A stretch of 64,000 nt of DNA from JAJDTT01 sp965116695 (GTDB lineage Bacteria; Acidobacteriota; UBA6911; RPQK01; JAJDTT01): contig OZ220706.1 of NCBI GenBank assembly GCA_965116695.1, forward strand, positions 3,658,001 to 3,722,000, written 5' to 3'. A program made the translations under genes and the position numbers. The notes under the pieces are model-generated. The model did no database searches. It was not told where the DNA came from and worked only from the letters and a program-made list of their open reading frames with translations. Each line of letters opens with the position of its first letter. Position 1 is the stretch's first letter. Shown here one piece after another: positions 7,966 through 15,996 of the stretch.

Positions 7966-8523
7966 TCAGGAGGCGCCCACGCCGGCGGCCGCGGGCTCCG
8001 GGTCCGCCGCCACTTCCAGCACCAGGGCCAGGCGGTTGATCATGTTGAAGAACCCGATCAGGGTGATCATCTCCACCACCTGGTCCGAGGTGTAGTGGTT
8101 GTCCAACTGCATCCAGAACTCCTCCTGGACGTCGTCGGGACTCAGGCTGGTCAGTTCGGCCAGGCGGATGGCTTCCTTTTCGTAGTAGACGAACAGATTG
8201 CTTTCGGCCGCCTGGTCGATGGCGTCCAACTGCTCGCCGGTCCAACCCGCCTCCCGGGCTCGTTTCAGGGCGGGGCCCGCCGTATAGGCGCACTTGTTGA
8301 CCTGGCAGGTCCTGAGGATGACCAGCGATCGGATCTTCTCACTCAGGCCGGTCTCCCCCATGACGGTGCCGTACAGGGCCGCCACCGACGCCACGAAGTT
8401 GTCGCTGTGGGCCCAAGTCTTGATGAAGTTGGGCACGAAACCCAGTTCACTCTCCAGCGCGGAGTAGAGGTTCCGAACTTTGTCATTTGCCGCATCCGGC
8501 TGCACCGGCAAATACCTGGGCAT
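7966..8523 (-). CDS. Carboxymuconolactone decarboxylase / AhpD-like family protein
   Basis: A 185-residue all-helical protein of the CMD/AhpD superfamily, peroxidase-related subgroup (MPRYLPVQPDAANDKVRNLYSALESELGFVPNFIKTW). The helix that normally carries the redox Cys-x-x-Cys-x-x-x-His reads CQVNKCAYTAGPAL here: the first cysteine is present, but the resolving cysteine is replaced by Thr and the His by another residue. Peroxidase activity by the standard AhpD mechanism is therefore doubtful. It is the first gene of the operon with the thioesterase. The C-terminal tail ends in Ala/Pro/Gly residues. Confidence 0.82.
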   Translation of the reverse strand: MPRYLPVQPDAANDKVRNLYSALESELGFVPNFIKTWAHSDNFVASVAALYGTVMGETGLSEKIRSLVILRTCQVNKCAYTAGPALKRAREAGWTGEQLDAIDQAAESNLFVYYEKEAIRLAELTSLSPDDVQEEFWMQLDNHYTSDQVVEMITLIGFFNMINRLALVLEVAADPEPAAAGVGAS

Positions 8524-8561
8524 TTTGCCTGACTCCTTTCTGACTGGTTCTTACGGTCCGC

Positions 8562-9470
8562 TCAATTGTACCCCGGTTGAGCTTTTTCGGTGTTGGTCCG
8601 GAGTTGGGCGAACTGGCGGTCGGCCAGATAGCTGGACCGGACCAGGGGGCCGCTCTCCACGTGGTCGAACCCCAGACGCATTCCCGTCTCCCCCCAACGG
8701 CGGAACTCGTCCGGGTGGTAGTAGCGATCCACCGGCAGGTGCCAGGTCGTGGGTCTCAGGTACTGTCCCAGCGTCAGGATGCTGACCTGCCGCTCCACCA
8801 GGTCCTCCAAGACCTGCATCACCTCGGCCTCGCGTTCTCCCAAGCCCAGCATCATGCCGGTCTTGGTCACCGTGTCCGGCGAGATCCGCCGGGAGTTGCT
8901 CAAGAGATCCAAGGATCGTTGGTAGTCGCCGCCGCCCCGGGCGACGGGAAACAGCCGCGGCACCGTCTCGATGTTGTGGTTGAGGATGTCGGGACCCGCG
9001 TCCAGCACCGTCCTCAGCGCCGCGTCATCGCCCTGGAAATCGGGGATCAGTACCTCCACCGCACACTGGCGGTGCAGTTCTCGAATGGCCTGGATCGTCT
9101 CGGCGAAGATGAAGGCGCCGCCGTCCTCCAGGTCGTCCCGGTCCACGGACGTGATTACGACATGCTTCAGTCCCATCTGCCGCACCGCCTCGGCCACCCT
9201 CCGGGGCTCCTCCCGGTCCAACACCGGGGGACGGCCCTTGCTGACGGCGCAGTAGCGGCAACCTCGAGTGCAGACCCGGCCCAGGATCATGAACGTGGCC
9301 ACGCCATGGGCCCAACATTCGCCCAGATTGGGGCACATGGCTTCCTGGCAGACGGTGTTGAGACCCAATCCGCCCAGCAGCCCCTTCAGTTCGTGGACGC
9401 CTTCGCCGAACGGAGCGCGGACCTTGATCCAGGGTGGATGGCGCCGCCGCTTTTCCTTTCCCGCCACCAT
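8562..9470 (-). CDS. lipA: Lipoyl synthase
   Basis: A 302-residue radical SAM enzyme that inserts two sulfur atoms into protein-bound octanoyl groups to give lipoyl cofactors for pyruvate and 2-oxoglutarate dehydrogenases and the glycine cleavage system. Both Fe-S motifs are present: the auxiliary cluster Cys41-x4-Cys46-x5-Cys52 (CQEAMCPNLGEC) and the SAM cluster Cys67-x3-Cys71-x2-Cys74 (CTRGCRYC). The terminal GPLVRSSY element carries the conserved RSSY serine. I took the ATG at 9470 (MVAGKEK), which gives the family length; an upstream extension would run into repeats. It is divergent from nuoA, and lipB lies 8 kb away beyond the nuo operon. Confidence 0.95.
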   Translation of the reverse strand: MVAGKEKRRRHPPWIKVRAPFGEGVHELKGLLGGLGLNTVCQEAMCPNLGECWAHGVATFMILGRVCTRGCRYCAVSKGRPPVLDREEPRRVAEAVRQMGLKHVVITSVDRDDLEDGGAFIFAETIQAIRELHRQCAVEVLIPDFQGDDAALRTVLDAGPDILNHNIETVPRLFPVARGGGDYQRSLDLLSNSRRISPDTVTKTGMMLGLGEREAEVMQVLEDLVERQVSILTLGQYLRPTTWHLPVDRYYHPDEFRRWGETGMRLGFDHVESGPLVRSSYLADRQFAQLRTNTEKAQPGYN

Positions 9471-9485
9471 GGCGCATAACCTTAA

Positions 9486-9503
9486 CAGTCCGTGGTGAAA
9501 GTC
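9486..9503. repeat. Solo copy of the CAGTCCGTGGTGAAAGTC repeat
   Basis: An 18-bp sequence CAGTCCGTGGTGAAAGTC just upstream of lipA. It is identical to the right terminal repeat (reverse orientation, 11209-11226) and two bases different from the left terminal repeat of the 147-bp element between nuoC and nuoD. It appears to be a single end of the same element. Confidence 0.7.
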
Positions 9504-9564
9504 GCCAAGACCATGCGGGGGCTGATGAACCGGGAAACGGGAGAGCCGAACCAAACGCGGAACC

Positions 9565-9605
9565 AGGGCACCCATAAGGAAGGGCACCCACAAGGGGTGC
9601 CCCTA
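9565..9605. repeat. GGGCACC-type palindromic repeat upstream of nuoA
   Basis: A half copy (AGGGCACCCATAAGG) is followed by a full hairpin with arms GGGCACC and GGTGCCC around CACAAGG. The same hairpin recurs at about 47790-47815 behind the S8 protease gene. It is a second palindrome class, distinct from the GGAGCGGCG hairpins. Confidence 0.75.
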
Positions 9606-9612
9606 CGCGGTA

Positions 9613-9642
9613 TTCCTTCTTTGTCCCTTCTCAACGTATACT
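9613..9642 (+). promoter_or_regulatory. Candidate promoter for the nuo operon
   Basis: A TATACT box at 9637-9642, 45 bp upstream of nuoA, with a weak -35-like TTCCTT at 9613-9618 (18-bp spacer). It is the best sigma70-like match in the lipA-nuoA divergent gap, but the -35 is poor. Confidence 0.3.
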
Positions 9643-9686
9643 GTGGCGGTTCAGCGGACGGGATCGGAAACCGGATCGAGTGACTC

Positions 9687-10049
9687 ATGACTGGCACGGA
9701 GGGCTACCTCGGCTTTCTTCTGCTCCTCGCTTTCGCCGGCGCCACGGCCGGCGGGATGGTTCTGCTCACCCAGTGGTTGGGACCGAAGGGCGGAGGCTCG
9801 GTCCACGAGATGCCGTTCGAGTGCGGCAATGAACCTGCCGAGATTCGTCGCGGCCGGATTTCCGTAAAATTCTTCCTGGCGGCGCTGCTTTTCGTCCTCT
9901 TCGACGTGGAGTTGATCTTTCTGTTCCCGTGGGCCCTCATCTATCGGGAACTCGGTTGGTTCGGCTTCTTCGAGATGCTGATTTTTCTGATGGTCGTGCT
10001 GTCCGGGCTTTACTACTCGGTCAAGAGAGGAGCGCTGGATTGGAAGTAG
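9687..10049 (+). CDS. nuoA: NADH-quinone oxidoreductase subunit A
   Basis: A 120-residue membrane subunit of complex I with three transmembrane helices. The signature loop after helix 1 is HEMPFECGNEP, and helix 2 has the conserved FDVELIFLFPWA. It sits at the junction of the membrane arm and the hydrophilic arm near the quinone site. It is first in the operon, and nuoB starts inside its end. Confidence 0.95.
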   Translation: MTGTEGYLGFLLLLAFAGATAGGMVLLTQWLGPKGGGSVHEMPFECGNEPAEIRRGRISVKFFLAALLFVLFDVELIFLFPWALIYRELGWFGFFEMLIFLMVVLSGLYYSVKRGALDWK

Positions 10050-10519
10050 ACTTCAAGGGCAGCCCCGAGCTGGGTTTTTTCACCAGCCGCCTGGACGATG
10101 TCGTGGGGTGGGCGAGGCAGTACTCGATTTTCCAGTACCCCTTCGTCACCGCCTGTTGCGGAATGGAGTACATGGCCACCGCCTGCGCCCACTACGACGT
10201 GGACCGCTTCGGCGCCGGCCTGCCCCGTTTTTCCCCGCGGCAGGCCGACGTCCTCTTCGTCGTCGGGACCATCAGCCAGAAGATCGCTCCGGTTCTGGTC
10301 ACCGTCTACCAACAGATGTGCGCCCCCAAGTGGGTCGTGGCCTTCGGAGTCTGCACGTGCACGGGTGGTTTCTATGACAACTACGCTACGGTTCGCGGAA
10401 TCGATCACGTGATTCCGGTGGACGTCTACATCCCCGGATGTCCTCCCCGGCCGGAGACCGTGCTGCAGGGGTTGATGATGCTGCAGGAAAAGATACGGAA
10501 GGAGAAACAGGAACTGTAG
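10040..10519 (+). CDS. nuoB: NADH-quinone oxidoreductase subunit B
   Basis: A 159-residue subunit that carries the last Fe-S cluster (N2) before quinone. The TTG at 10040 is the best start: it is preceded by GAGAGGAG at a 7-base spacing and overlaps the nuoA stop by 10 bases. N2 ligands are visible as Cys39-Cys40 (TACCGMEYMA), Cys105 and Cys134 (PGCPPRPE). The loop around Cys105 reads GVCTCTGG, with an extra Cys107 where most homologues have a non-cysteine residue. The TAG stop is followed directly by a palindromic repeat. Confidence 0.94.
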   Translation: MEVDFKGSPELGFFTSRLDDVVGWARQYSIFQYPFVTACCGMEYMATACAHYDVDRFGAGLPRFSPRQADVLFVVGTISQKIAPVLVTVYQQMCAPKWVVAFGVCTCTGGFYDNYATVRGIDHVIPVDVYIPGCPPRPETVLQGLMMLQEKIRKEKQEL

Positions 10520-10546
10520 GGGCATGCCTTGCGGGCGCCCTCTTTG
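10520..10546. repeat. Palindrome-like repeat abutting the nuoB stop
   Basis: Directly after the TAG stop come GGGCATGCC, TTGC and GGGCGCCC, a degenerate member of the GGGC/GCCC palindrome class. The rest of the 80-bp gap up to nuoC shows no recognisable gene. Confidence 0.5.
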
Positions 10547-10599
10547 ACTGCCGGCTGAGCCGGTTGGATCCCAAAGAGCGGAAAATATTCGTCATTTCC

Positions 10600-11079
10600 A
10601 TGCCAAGCATCACCCTGACCCGACTCCAGGAGAGCTTTCCGGAAGAGATCCTGGGGACCCACTCAAGGCTGGGAGAGGATACGGCGATTCTGAAGCCGGA
10701 GGCGCTGCTTCGGGCCGCACGTTTCCTGAAGGAGGAACCCGGACTCCGGTTCGACTTCCTGATGGACCTCACGGCCGTCGACTATTGGAAGCGGAAGCCC
10801 CGCTTCGAGTTGGTCTACCATCTCTATTCCCGGTCGGAAAACGCCCGGCTGCGGTTGAAGGCGCCGCTGGGCGGCTCTTCTCCCGAGGCTCCCTCGTTGA
10901 CTCCGGTTTGGCCGGCCGCCGACTGGTACGAGAGGGAGGTGTTCGACATGTTCGGGATCCGGTTCCGGGGACACCCGGACCTGCGCCGCATCCTGATGTA
11001 CCAGGAGTTCCAGGGTCATCCCCTGCGGAAGGACTATCCCATCGACAAGCGGCAGCCCCTGGTGGGCCCCAAGGATTGA
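10600..11079 (+). CDS. nuoC: NADH-quinone oxidoreductase subunit C
   Basis: A 159-residue 30-kDa-type subunit of the complex I peripheral arm. The family signature WYEREVFDMFGIRFRGHPDLRRILM is complete, followed by GHPLRKDYPI. Start at the ATG at 10600 (MPSITLTRL); frame-open sequence upstream belongs to the nuoB-nuoC gap. It is separate from nuoD rather than fused as in enterobacteria. Its TGA stop is directly followed by a 147-bp inverted-repeat element. Confidence 0.93.
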   Translation: MPSITLTRLQESFPEEILGTHSRLGEDTAILKPEALLRAARFLKEEPGLRFDFLMDLTAVDYWKRKPRFELVYHLYSRSENARLRLKAPLGGSSPEAPSLTPVWPAADWYEREVFDMFGIRFRGHPDLRRILMYQEFQGHPLRKDYPIDKRQPLVGPKD

Positions 11080-11226
11080 CAGCCCGTGGTAAAAGTCGTC
11101 GCGGCATTCGACCGTCCCTGCACAGGCGCGGACTGTGTTGCGCCTCGGTCACATAGTCCCTCGTCGCGCCTTGTCCGGCGGGCGCAGGAACGGTCCCGGT
11201 GCTCGCGGGACTTTCACCACGGACTG
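11080..11226. mobile_element. 147-bp MITE-like element with terminal inverted repeats
   Basis: The ends are CAGCCCGTGGTAAAAGTC at 11080-11097 and, in reverse complement, CAGTCCGTGGTGAAAGTC at 11209-11226. The inverted similarity continues inward through GACCGTCCCTGC versus GACCGTTCCTGC. It has no coding capacity. It lies between nuoC and nuoD and starts on the base after the nuoC stop. A solo end lies near lipA at 9486. No target-site duplication can be made out with confidence. Confidence 0.6.
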
Positions 11227-11240
11227 TTGAAACCGGCGCC

Positions 11241-12566
11241 ATGACTGAGACCACCCGGACCATGCTGCTGAACGCGGGACCGGCCCATCCGGCCATGCAC
11301 GGCGTCATCCGCATCGAATTGGGCCTGGAGGGCGAAGTGATCCGCCAGGCCGACGTGGAGATCGGGTACCTCCACCGGGGTTTCGAAAAGCACTGCGAGG
11401 CGTCCAGCTACACCCAGTGTTTTCCCTACACCGACCGGCTCAACTACGTCTCCCCCATCATCAACAACTTCGCTTTCGCCGCGGGCGTCGAGAAGCTGAT
11501 GGGCCTGGAGGTCCCGGAGCGCTGCCAGTACATCCGGGTGCTCATGAGCGAGATCTCCCGGATCTGCGACCACCTGACCTGTATCGGAGCCTCGGCCATG
11601 GAGTTGGGGGCGTTCTCCGTTTTCCTGTACATGATCAAGGCCCGGGAGTGGCTGTGGGAATTGGTGGAGGAGGTCACCGGCGCCCGGCTCACCGTCTCCT
11701 ACGGCCGGATCGGGGGAGTCAAGGCGGACCTCACGGCCGATTTCCCCGAGCGCTGCCGGGAGGTGGCGGCAAGGGTGACCGAGGTCCTGGGCGAGGTGGA
11801 GGAGCTCCTCACCCACAATCGCATCTTCTACGACCGGATGCGGGGAGTGGGCGTCATCTCCGCCGAGTCCGCCGTCGGCTACGGCATCACGGGACCCTTT
11901 CTGAGGTCGACCGGCATCGACTACGACGTTCGCAAGGCCTTTCCCTACTTCGTCTACGACCGCATGGAGTTCGATGTGCCGGTGGGCGGGCAAGGCGATA
12001 ACATGGACCGCTACCTGGTTCGAATGGAGGAGATGCGCCAATCGTTGCGGATCGTCGAACAATGCCTGGAACAGATGCCCGAGGGCCCGACCAACGTGGA
12101 CCCGGACGGAAAACTGATCTCCCCCGACCTGATGGCGGATCTGGGGAAGTTCGGCAAGACCCGGGGCCTGTTGAGCAACGAGGTCCTGATCGAGCCGACC
12201 CTCCAGGGATCGGAAAAGCGCTTCCACGACCGGGTCTACGCCGCCGACAAGACGAGCCGGCTCCCGGCCAAGGAGCAGGTCTACTCCAACATCGAGGCCC
12301 TGATGAATCACTTCAAGATCGTGATGATGGGCCACGGCATCCGCCCTCCCCGCGGCGAAGTCTATTTCCCGGTGGAGGGCGCCAACGGCGAGCTGGCCTT
12401 CTATATCGTCAGCGACGGGAGCGACCGCCCCTGGCGCGTGCGGTGCCATCCGCCCTGCTTCCCCATCATGGCGGCTCTCTCCGGCATCCTGGAAGGGGAC
12501 CAGATAGCGGACATCATTCCCACCTTCGGATCGGTCAACATGATCGCGGGAGAACTGGACCGTTGA
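11241..12566 (+). CDS. nuoD: NADH-quinone oxidoreductase subunit D
   Basis: A 441-residue 49-kDa-type subunit that forms the quinone-binding pocket with NuoB. Hallmarks are LLNAGPAHPAMHGV at the N-terminus, IGYLHRGFEK, YTDRLNYVSP, the GVISAESAVGYGITGP stretch, and a C-terminus of IIPTFGSVNMIAGELDR. Start at ATG 11241. The ribosome binding site there is weak, perhaps because the upstream gap is taken up by the inverted-repeat element. The stop overlaps the nuoE TTG start. Confidence 0.95.
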   Translation: MTETTRTMLLNAGPAHPAMHGVIRIELGLEGEVIRQADVEIGYLHRGFEKHCEASSYTQCFPYTDRLNYVSPIINNFAFAAGVEKLMGLEVPERCQYIRVLMSEISRICDHLTCIGASAMELGAFSVFLYMIKAREWLWELVEEVTGARLTVSYGRIGGVKADLTADFPERCREVAARVTEVLGEVEELLTHNRIFYDRMRGVGVISAESAVGYGITGPFLRSTGIDYDVRKAFPYFVYDRMEFDVPVGGQGDNMDRYLVRMEEMRQSLRIVEQCLEQMPEGPTNVDPDGKLISPDLMADLGKFGKTRGLLSNEVLIEPTLQGSEKRFHDRVYAADKTSRLPAKEQVYSNIEALMNHFKIVMMGHGIRPPRGEVYFPVEGANGELAFYIVSDGSDRPWRVRCHPPCFPIMAALSGILEGDQIADIIPTFGSVNMIAGELDR

Positions 12567-13054
12567 GCTTCGAGTTCACCCGGGAGCGGCGGGAGCGCCT
12601 GGAGTCCCTCCTCAAGATCTATCCGACCCGGCGGGCCGCCCTGCTCCCCGCCCTCCACCTGGTGCAGGAGCAGTTGGGATATGTCTCCCCCGAGGGGGAG
12701 GAGCACGTGGCCCAGATTCTGGATCTGCCGGTCATCGACGTCCACGAGGTCCTGACCTTCTACACCCTGTACCGGACGCGTCCCATGGGCCGGCGGCACA
12801 TTCGCGTCTGCACCAGCATCTCCTGCTGGGTCCGGGGTTGCCGCGGCGTCCAGAGGCGCCTGGAGGAGAAACTGGGCGTCGCCAGTGGAGGGACCACCGC
12901 CGACGGCGAATTCAGTTGGGAAGCGGTCCAGCAGTGCATGGGCGCCTGCGAACTGGCCCCCATGATGCAGGTGGGGGACGACTACCACGGCCCTCTGGAT
13001 GGGGCTGAGGTGGACCGGATCCTGGATGGCGGGACCTCGCGGGGAGAGGCGTGA
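12563..13054 (+). CDS. nuoE: NADH-quinone oxidoreductase subunit E
   Basis: A 163-residue 24-kDa-type subunit with a thioredoxin-like 2Fe-2S domain. Ligands are Cys83, Cys88 (CTSISC), Cys125 and Cys129 (CMGAC). The N-terminal helical part (YPTRRAALLPALHLVQEQLGYVSPE) is standard. The start is TTG at 12563, which overlaps the nuoD stop and has GGGAGAA upstream; no ATG would keep the N-terminal helix. It works with NuoF in the NADH-oxidising module. Confidence 0.93.
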   Translation: MSFEFTRERRERLESLLKIYPTRRAALLPALHLVQEQLGYVSPEGEEHVAQILDLPVIDVHEVLTFYTLYRTRPMGRRHIRVCTSISCWVRGCRGVQRRLEEKLGVASGGTTADGEFSWEAVQQCMGACELAPMMQVGDDYHGPLDGAEVDRILDGGTSRGEA

Positions 13055-14358
13055 TGGGCCGGCTCCGACTCATCTCCCGCGACTTCGGCAATCCCCAGGC
13101 TCGAAAGCTCGAATACTACCGCGCGCACGGCGGCTACGGGGCGGCGCTCAAGGCCCTGGACGAGATGGCCCCGAAACGGATCACCGAGGAGGTGATCAAG
13201 TCGAATCTCCGCGGCCTGGGAGGCGCCGGCTTTCCGGTGGGGCGAAAGTGGAGCTTCGTTCCTTCCGACACGGGCAAACCGGTCTACCTGGTGGTCAACG
13301 CCGACGAGGGGGAGCCGGGGACCTTCAAGGACCGCTACATCATGGAGTGGGATCCCCACCGGCTCCTGGAAGGGATGATCATCTGCGCCCGCGCGGTGGG
13401 AATCCATACCGCCTATATCTACATCCGCGGCGAGTACGTCCATCCCGAACGGATCCTTCGGGAAGCCATCGAGGAGGCTTATCGGGAGGGCATTCTGGGA
13501 AATCGGGTTCTGGGCCGCGACTTCGCTCTGGACGTCCATATGCACGTGGGAGCGGGGGCCTACATCTGCGGCGAGGAGACCGGCCTGCTGGAGTCGCTGG
13601 AGGGCAAGAAGGGCTGGCCCCGGCTCAAGCCTCCATTCCCGGCGGTGGTGGGCGCTTTCGGATGCCCCACGGTCATCAACAACGTGGAGTCCCTGACCTA
13701 TCTCCCCCATATCGTGACTCACGGCGGAGAGTGGTTTGCGAACCTGGGCTCGGAGCGCAACGGAGGCATGCGCCTGTTTTCCCTCTCCGGCGACGTCAGG
13801 CGGCCCGGGGTCTACGAGCTCCCCATGGGGACGCCGCTGCGGGAACTGATCTACGATTGTGGAGGGGGCATGGCCGGCGGCAAGCGGTTGAAGGCGGTGA
13901 TCCCCGGAGGAAGCTCGGCCGCCGTCCTCACCGCCGACGAGATCGACGTGCCCCTGGATTTCGATCACCTGGCCAGGATCGGCTCCATGCTGGGTTCCGC
14001 CGGGATCGTGGTCATGGCCGAGGACGTCTGCATGGTGGAGGCCACGCGGGTGATCAGCCACTTCTATGCCCACGAATCGTGCGGCCAGTGCACGCCCTGC
14101 CGGGAGGGCACCGGGTGGGTGGCCCGGACGTTGGACGCCATTCACGCGGGCCGGGCGCGGCGGCGTTCGGTGGAGGACCTCCTGCAGATCGCGGACGACA
14201 TGTCCGGAACCTCCATCTGCGCCCTTTGCGACGGCGCCGCCATGCCTCTCCGGAGCTTCCTGGTCAAGTTCAGAGACGAGTTCGACCATCACCTGAAGCA
14301 CGGGAGATGCGAGAAATGCCGAGTGGAGCGGCCGGCAACGGCCGGGGCCGAAAAGTGA
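13054..14358 (+). CDS. nuoF: NADH-quinone oxidoreductase subunit F
   Basis: A 434-residue 51-kDa-type subunit that binds NADH, FMN and the N3 4Fe-4S cluster. Seen: RGLGGAGFPVGRKW (NADH-binding glycines), NADEGEPGTFKDR (FMN), GAGAYICGEETGLLESLEG, and the cluster motif ESCGQCTPCREGT with the fourth Cys in ALCDGA. The start ATG at 13054 shares a base with the nuoE stop and follows GGGGAGAG; a GTG three bases upstream is the alternative. Confidence 0.95.
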   Translation: MGRLRLISRDFGNPQARKLEYYRAHGGYGAALKALDEMAPKRITEEVIKSNLRGLGGAGFPVGRKWSFVPSDTGKPVYLVVNADEGEPGTFKDRYIMEWDPHRLLEGMIICARAVGIHTAYIYIRGEYVHPERILREAIEEAYREGILGNRVLGRDFALDVHMHVGAGAYICGEETGLLESLEGKKGWPRLKPPFPAVVGAFGCPTVINNVESLTYLPHIVTHGGEWFANLGSERNGGMRLFSLSGDVRRPGVYELPMGTPLRELIYDCGGGMAGGKRLKAVIPGGSSAAVLTADEIDVPLDFDHLARIGSMLGSAGIVVMAEDVCMVEATRVISHFYAHESCGQCTPCREGTGWVARTLDAIHAGRARRRSVEDLLQIADDMSGTSICALCDGAAMPLRSFLVKFRDEFDHHLKHGRCEKCRVERPATAGAEK

Positions 14359-14389
14359 CGGAGTTCCGGGCCGGTTCCCGGCCGATACG

Positions 14390-15973
14390 ATGAACCCCAT
14401 GGTTACGGTCAACATCGACGGACAGGACATCCAGGTCGAACGGGGCACCAACGTCCTGGAGGCGGCGGAGCGGTTGGGGGTGATGGTCCCCCGCTACTGC
14501 TACCACCCGGGGCTCAGCGTGGCCGGCAGTTGCCGCATGTGCGCGGTCGAGATCGAAGGCATGCCCAAGCTCCAGATCTCCTGCCACACGCAAGTCCGGG
14601 ACGGCATGAAGGTCTCCACCGATTCGGCGCAGGTCCTCCGGATGCGCCAGGCCATGCTGGAGTTCCTGCTGGTCAATCACCCGCTCGACTGTCCCGTGTG
14701 CGACCAGTCGGGGGAGTGCGACCTCCAGAATTTCTACATGGAGCATGGCCTGCACGAGAGCCGGGTCTTTGAGGACAAGATCAAGCGGAAGAAGGCGTTT
14801 CCCATCGGTCCCCACGTCGTGCTGGACCAGGAGCGGTGCATCCTCTGCACCCGTTGCGTCCGCTTCTGCGAGGAGGTCTCGGAGAGCCACGAGCTGGGGG
14901 TCCTGGACCGGGGCGACCGGTCGGTCATCGACCTGTTTCCGGGCCGCGAGCTGGACAACAACTACTCGGGCAACGTCATCGACATCTGTCCGGTGGGGGC
15001 GTTGACCGAGCGGGAGTTCCGCTTCCAGTGCCGGGTCTGGTACCTGTCGCAGGAAGCGTCCATCTGCACCGGTTGCTCCCGGGGCTGCAACATCGCGGTC
15101 CACTTCAATGCTCAGCGCAGCTACAAGGCCGACGGGCGGAGGGTGCAGAGGCTCAAGCCCAGGTTCAACCCGCTGGTGAACCGGTGGTGGATGTGCGACG
15201 AGGGCCGCTTCGGTTACGGTTTCGTCGACCGGGACCGCATCGAGAACCCCTGCCTGCGCGTAGGAGGAGAACTCCAGCCTCGCGCCTGGGACGAGGTCCT
15301 GGAGGAGGTGGCCACCGCTCTGCGGGCCGCCGTCGAGAAGTTCGGAGCCAAGGGACTGGGTGTCATCGCTTCTCCCCAGCAATCCAACGAGGAGCTCTAC
15401 CTGGTCCGGAAGTTGTTCCGGGAGTTGCTGGGCGTGGCCCGAATCCCGTTCCGGAATCCGTGGGAGGAAGAGTCGGCGGCGGACGGAATTCTGCTGCTGG
15501 AAGACCGGAACCCCAACGGCCGCGGCGCCGCCGATCTGGGCTTGCGGGGAGCTGCGGAGCGGACCCTGGAGGACGCCGCGGCGGGTGCGGTGAAGATCCT
15601 CTACGTCTTCGGGCATGACTTCGATTCGGATCGGGCCCGGGAGTTGATCCGCCGGGCCGAATACGTGGTCTTCCAGGGGGCCAATTGGAACTCCACCGCC
15701 CGCATGGCCCACGCCGTCCTTCCCGGCGTCACCCACATGGAGAAGGAAGGGACGTTCACCAATTTCGAGGGACGCGTTCAGCACTTTTCACAGGCGCTGC
15801 AGCCGCTGGGAGAGTCCCGGCCCGACCTGGAGATCCTTTGCGACCTGGCCGGGCGGTTGGGCCATGCCCTGTTCTATTCCGAACCGGAGGATCTCTTCTC
15901 CGAGTGGCGGGGCGGGACCTACCGGGACCTGGGAGAGTTCGGGGAGGTCCTCGGCCCGGACGCCGCCGGCTGA
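14390..15973 (+). CDS. nuoG: NADH-quinone oxidoreductase subunit G (short form)
   Basis: A 527-residue 75-kDa-type subunit. The N-terminal ferredoxin-like 2Fe-2S domain shows YCYHPGLSVAGSCRMC. Then come the Cys-His cluster motif (HPLDCPVCDQSGECDLQ), the 4Fe-4S motif CILCTRCVRFCEE and a further CTGCSRGCN. The molybdopterin-oxidoreductase-like part after residue 290 is short, ending around AVLPGVTHMEKEGTFTNFEGRVQ, so this is a compact NuoG compared with the 900-residue enterobacterial form. It transfers electrons from NuoEF toward NuoI. Confidence 0.93.
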   Translation: MNPMVTVNIDGQDIQVERGTNVLEAAERLGVMVPRYCYHPGLSVAGSCRMCAVEIEGMPKLQISCHTQVRDGMKVSTDSAQVLRMRQAMLEFLLVNHPLDCPVCDQSGECDLQNFYMEHGLHESRVFEDKIKRKKAFPIGPHVVLDQERCILCTRCVRFCEEVSESHELGVLDRGDRSVIDLFPGRELDNNYSGNVIDICPVGALTEREFRFQCRVWYLSQEASICTGCSRGCNIAVHFNAQRSYKADGRRVQRLKPRFNPLVNRWWMCDEGRFGYGFVDRDRIENPCLRVGGELQPRAWDEVLEEVATALRAAVEKFGAKGLGVIASPQQSNEELYLVRKLFRELLGVARIPFRNPWEEESAADGILLLEDRNPNGRGAADLGLRGAAERTLEDAAAGAVKILYVFGHDFDSDRARELIRRAEYVVFQGANWNSTARMAHAVLPGVTHMEKEGTFTNFEGRVQHFSQALQPLGESRPDLEILCDLAGRLGHALFYSEPEDLFSEWRGGTYRDLGEFGEVLGPDAAG

Positions 15974-15996
15974 AGGGGGTCCCGCACGCGAGCAAG

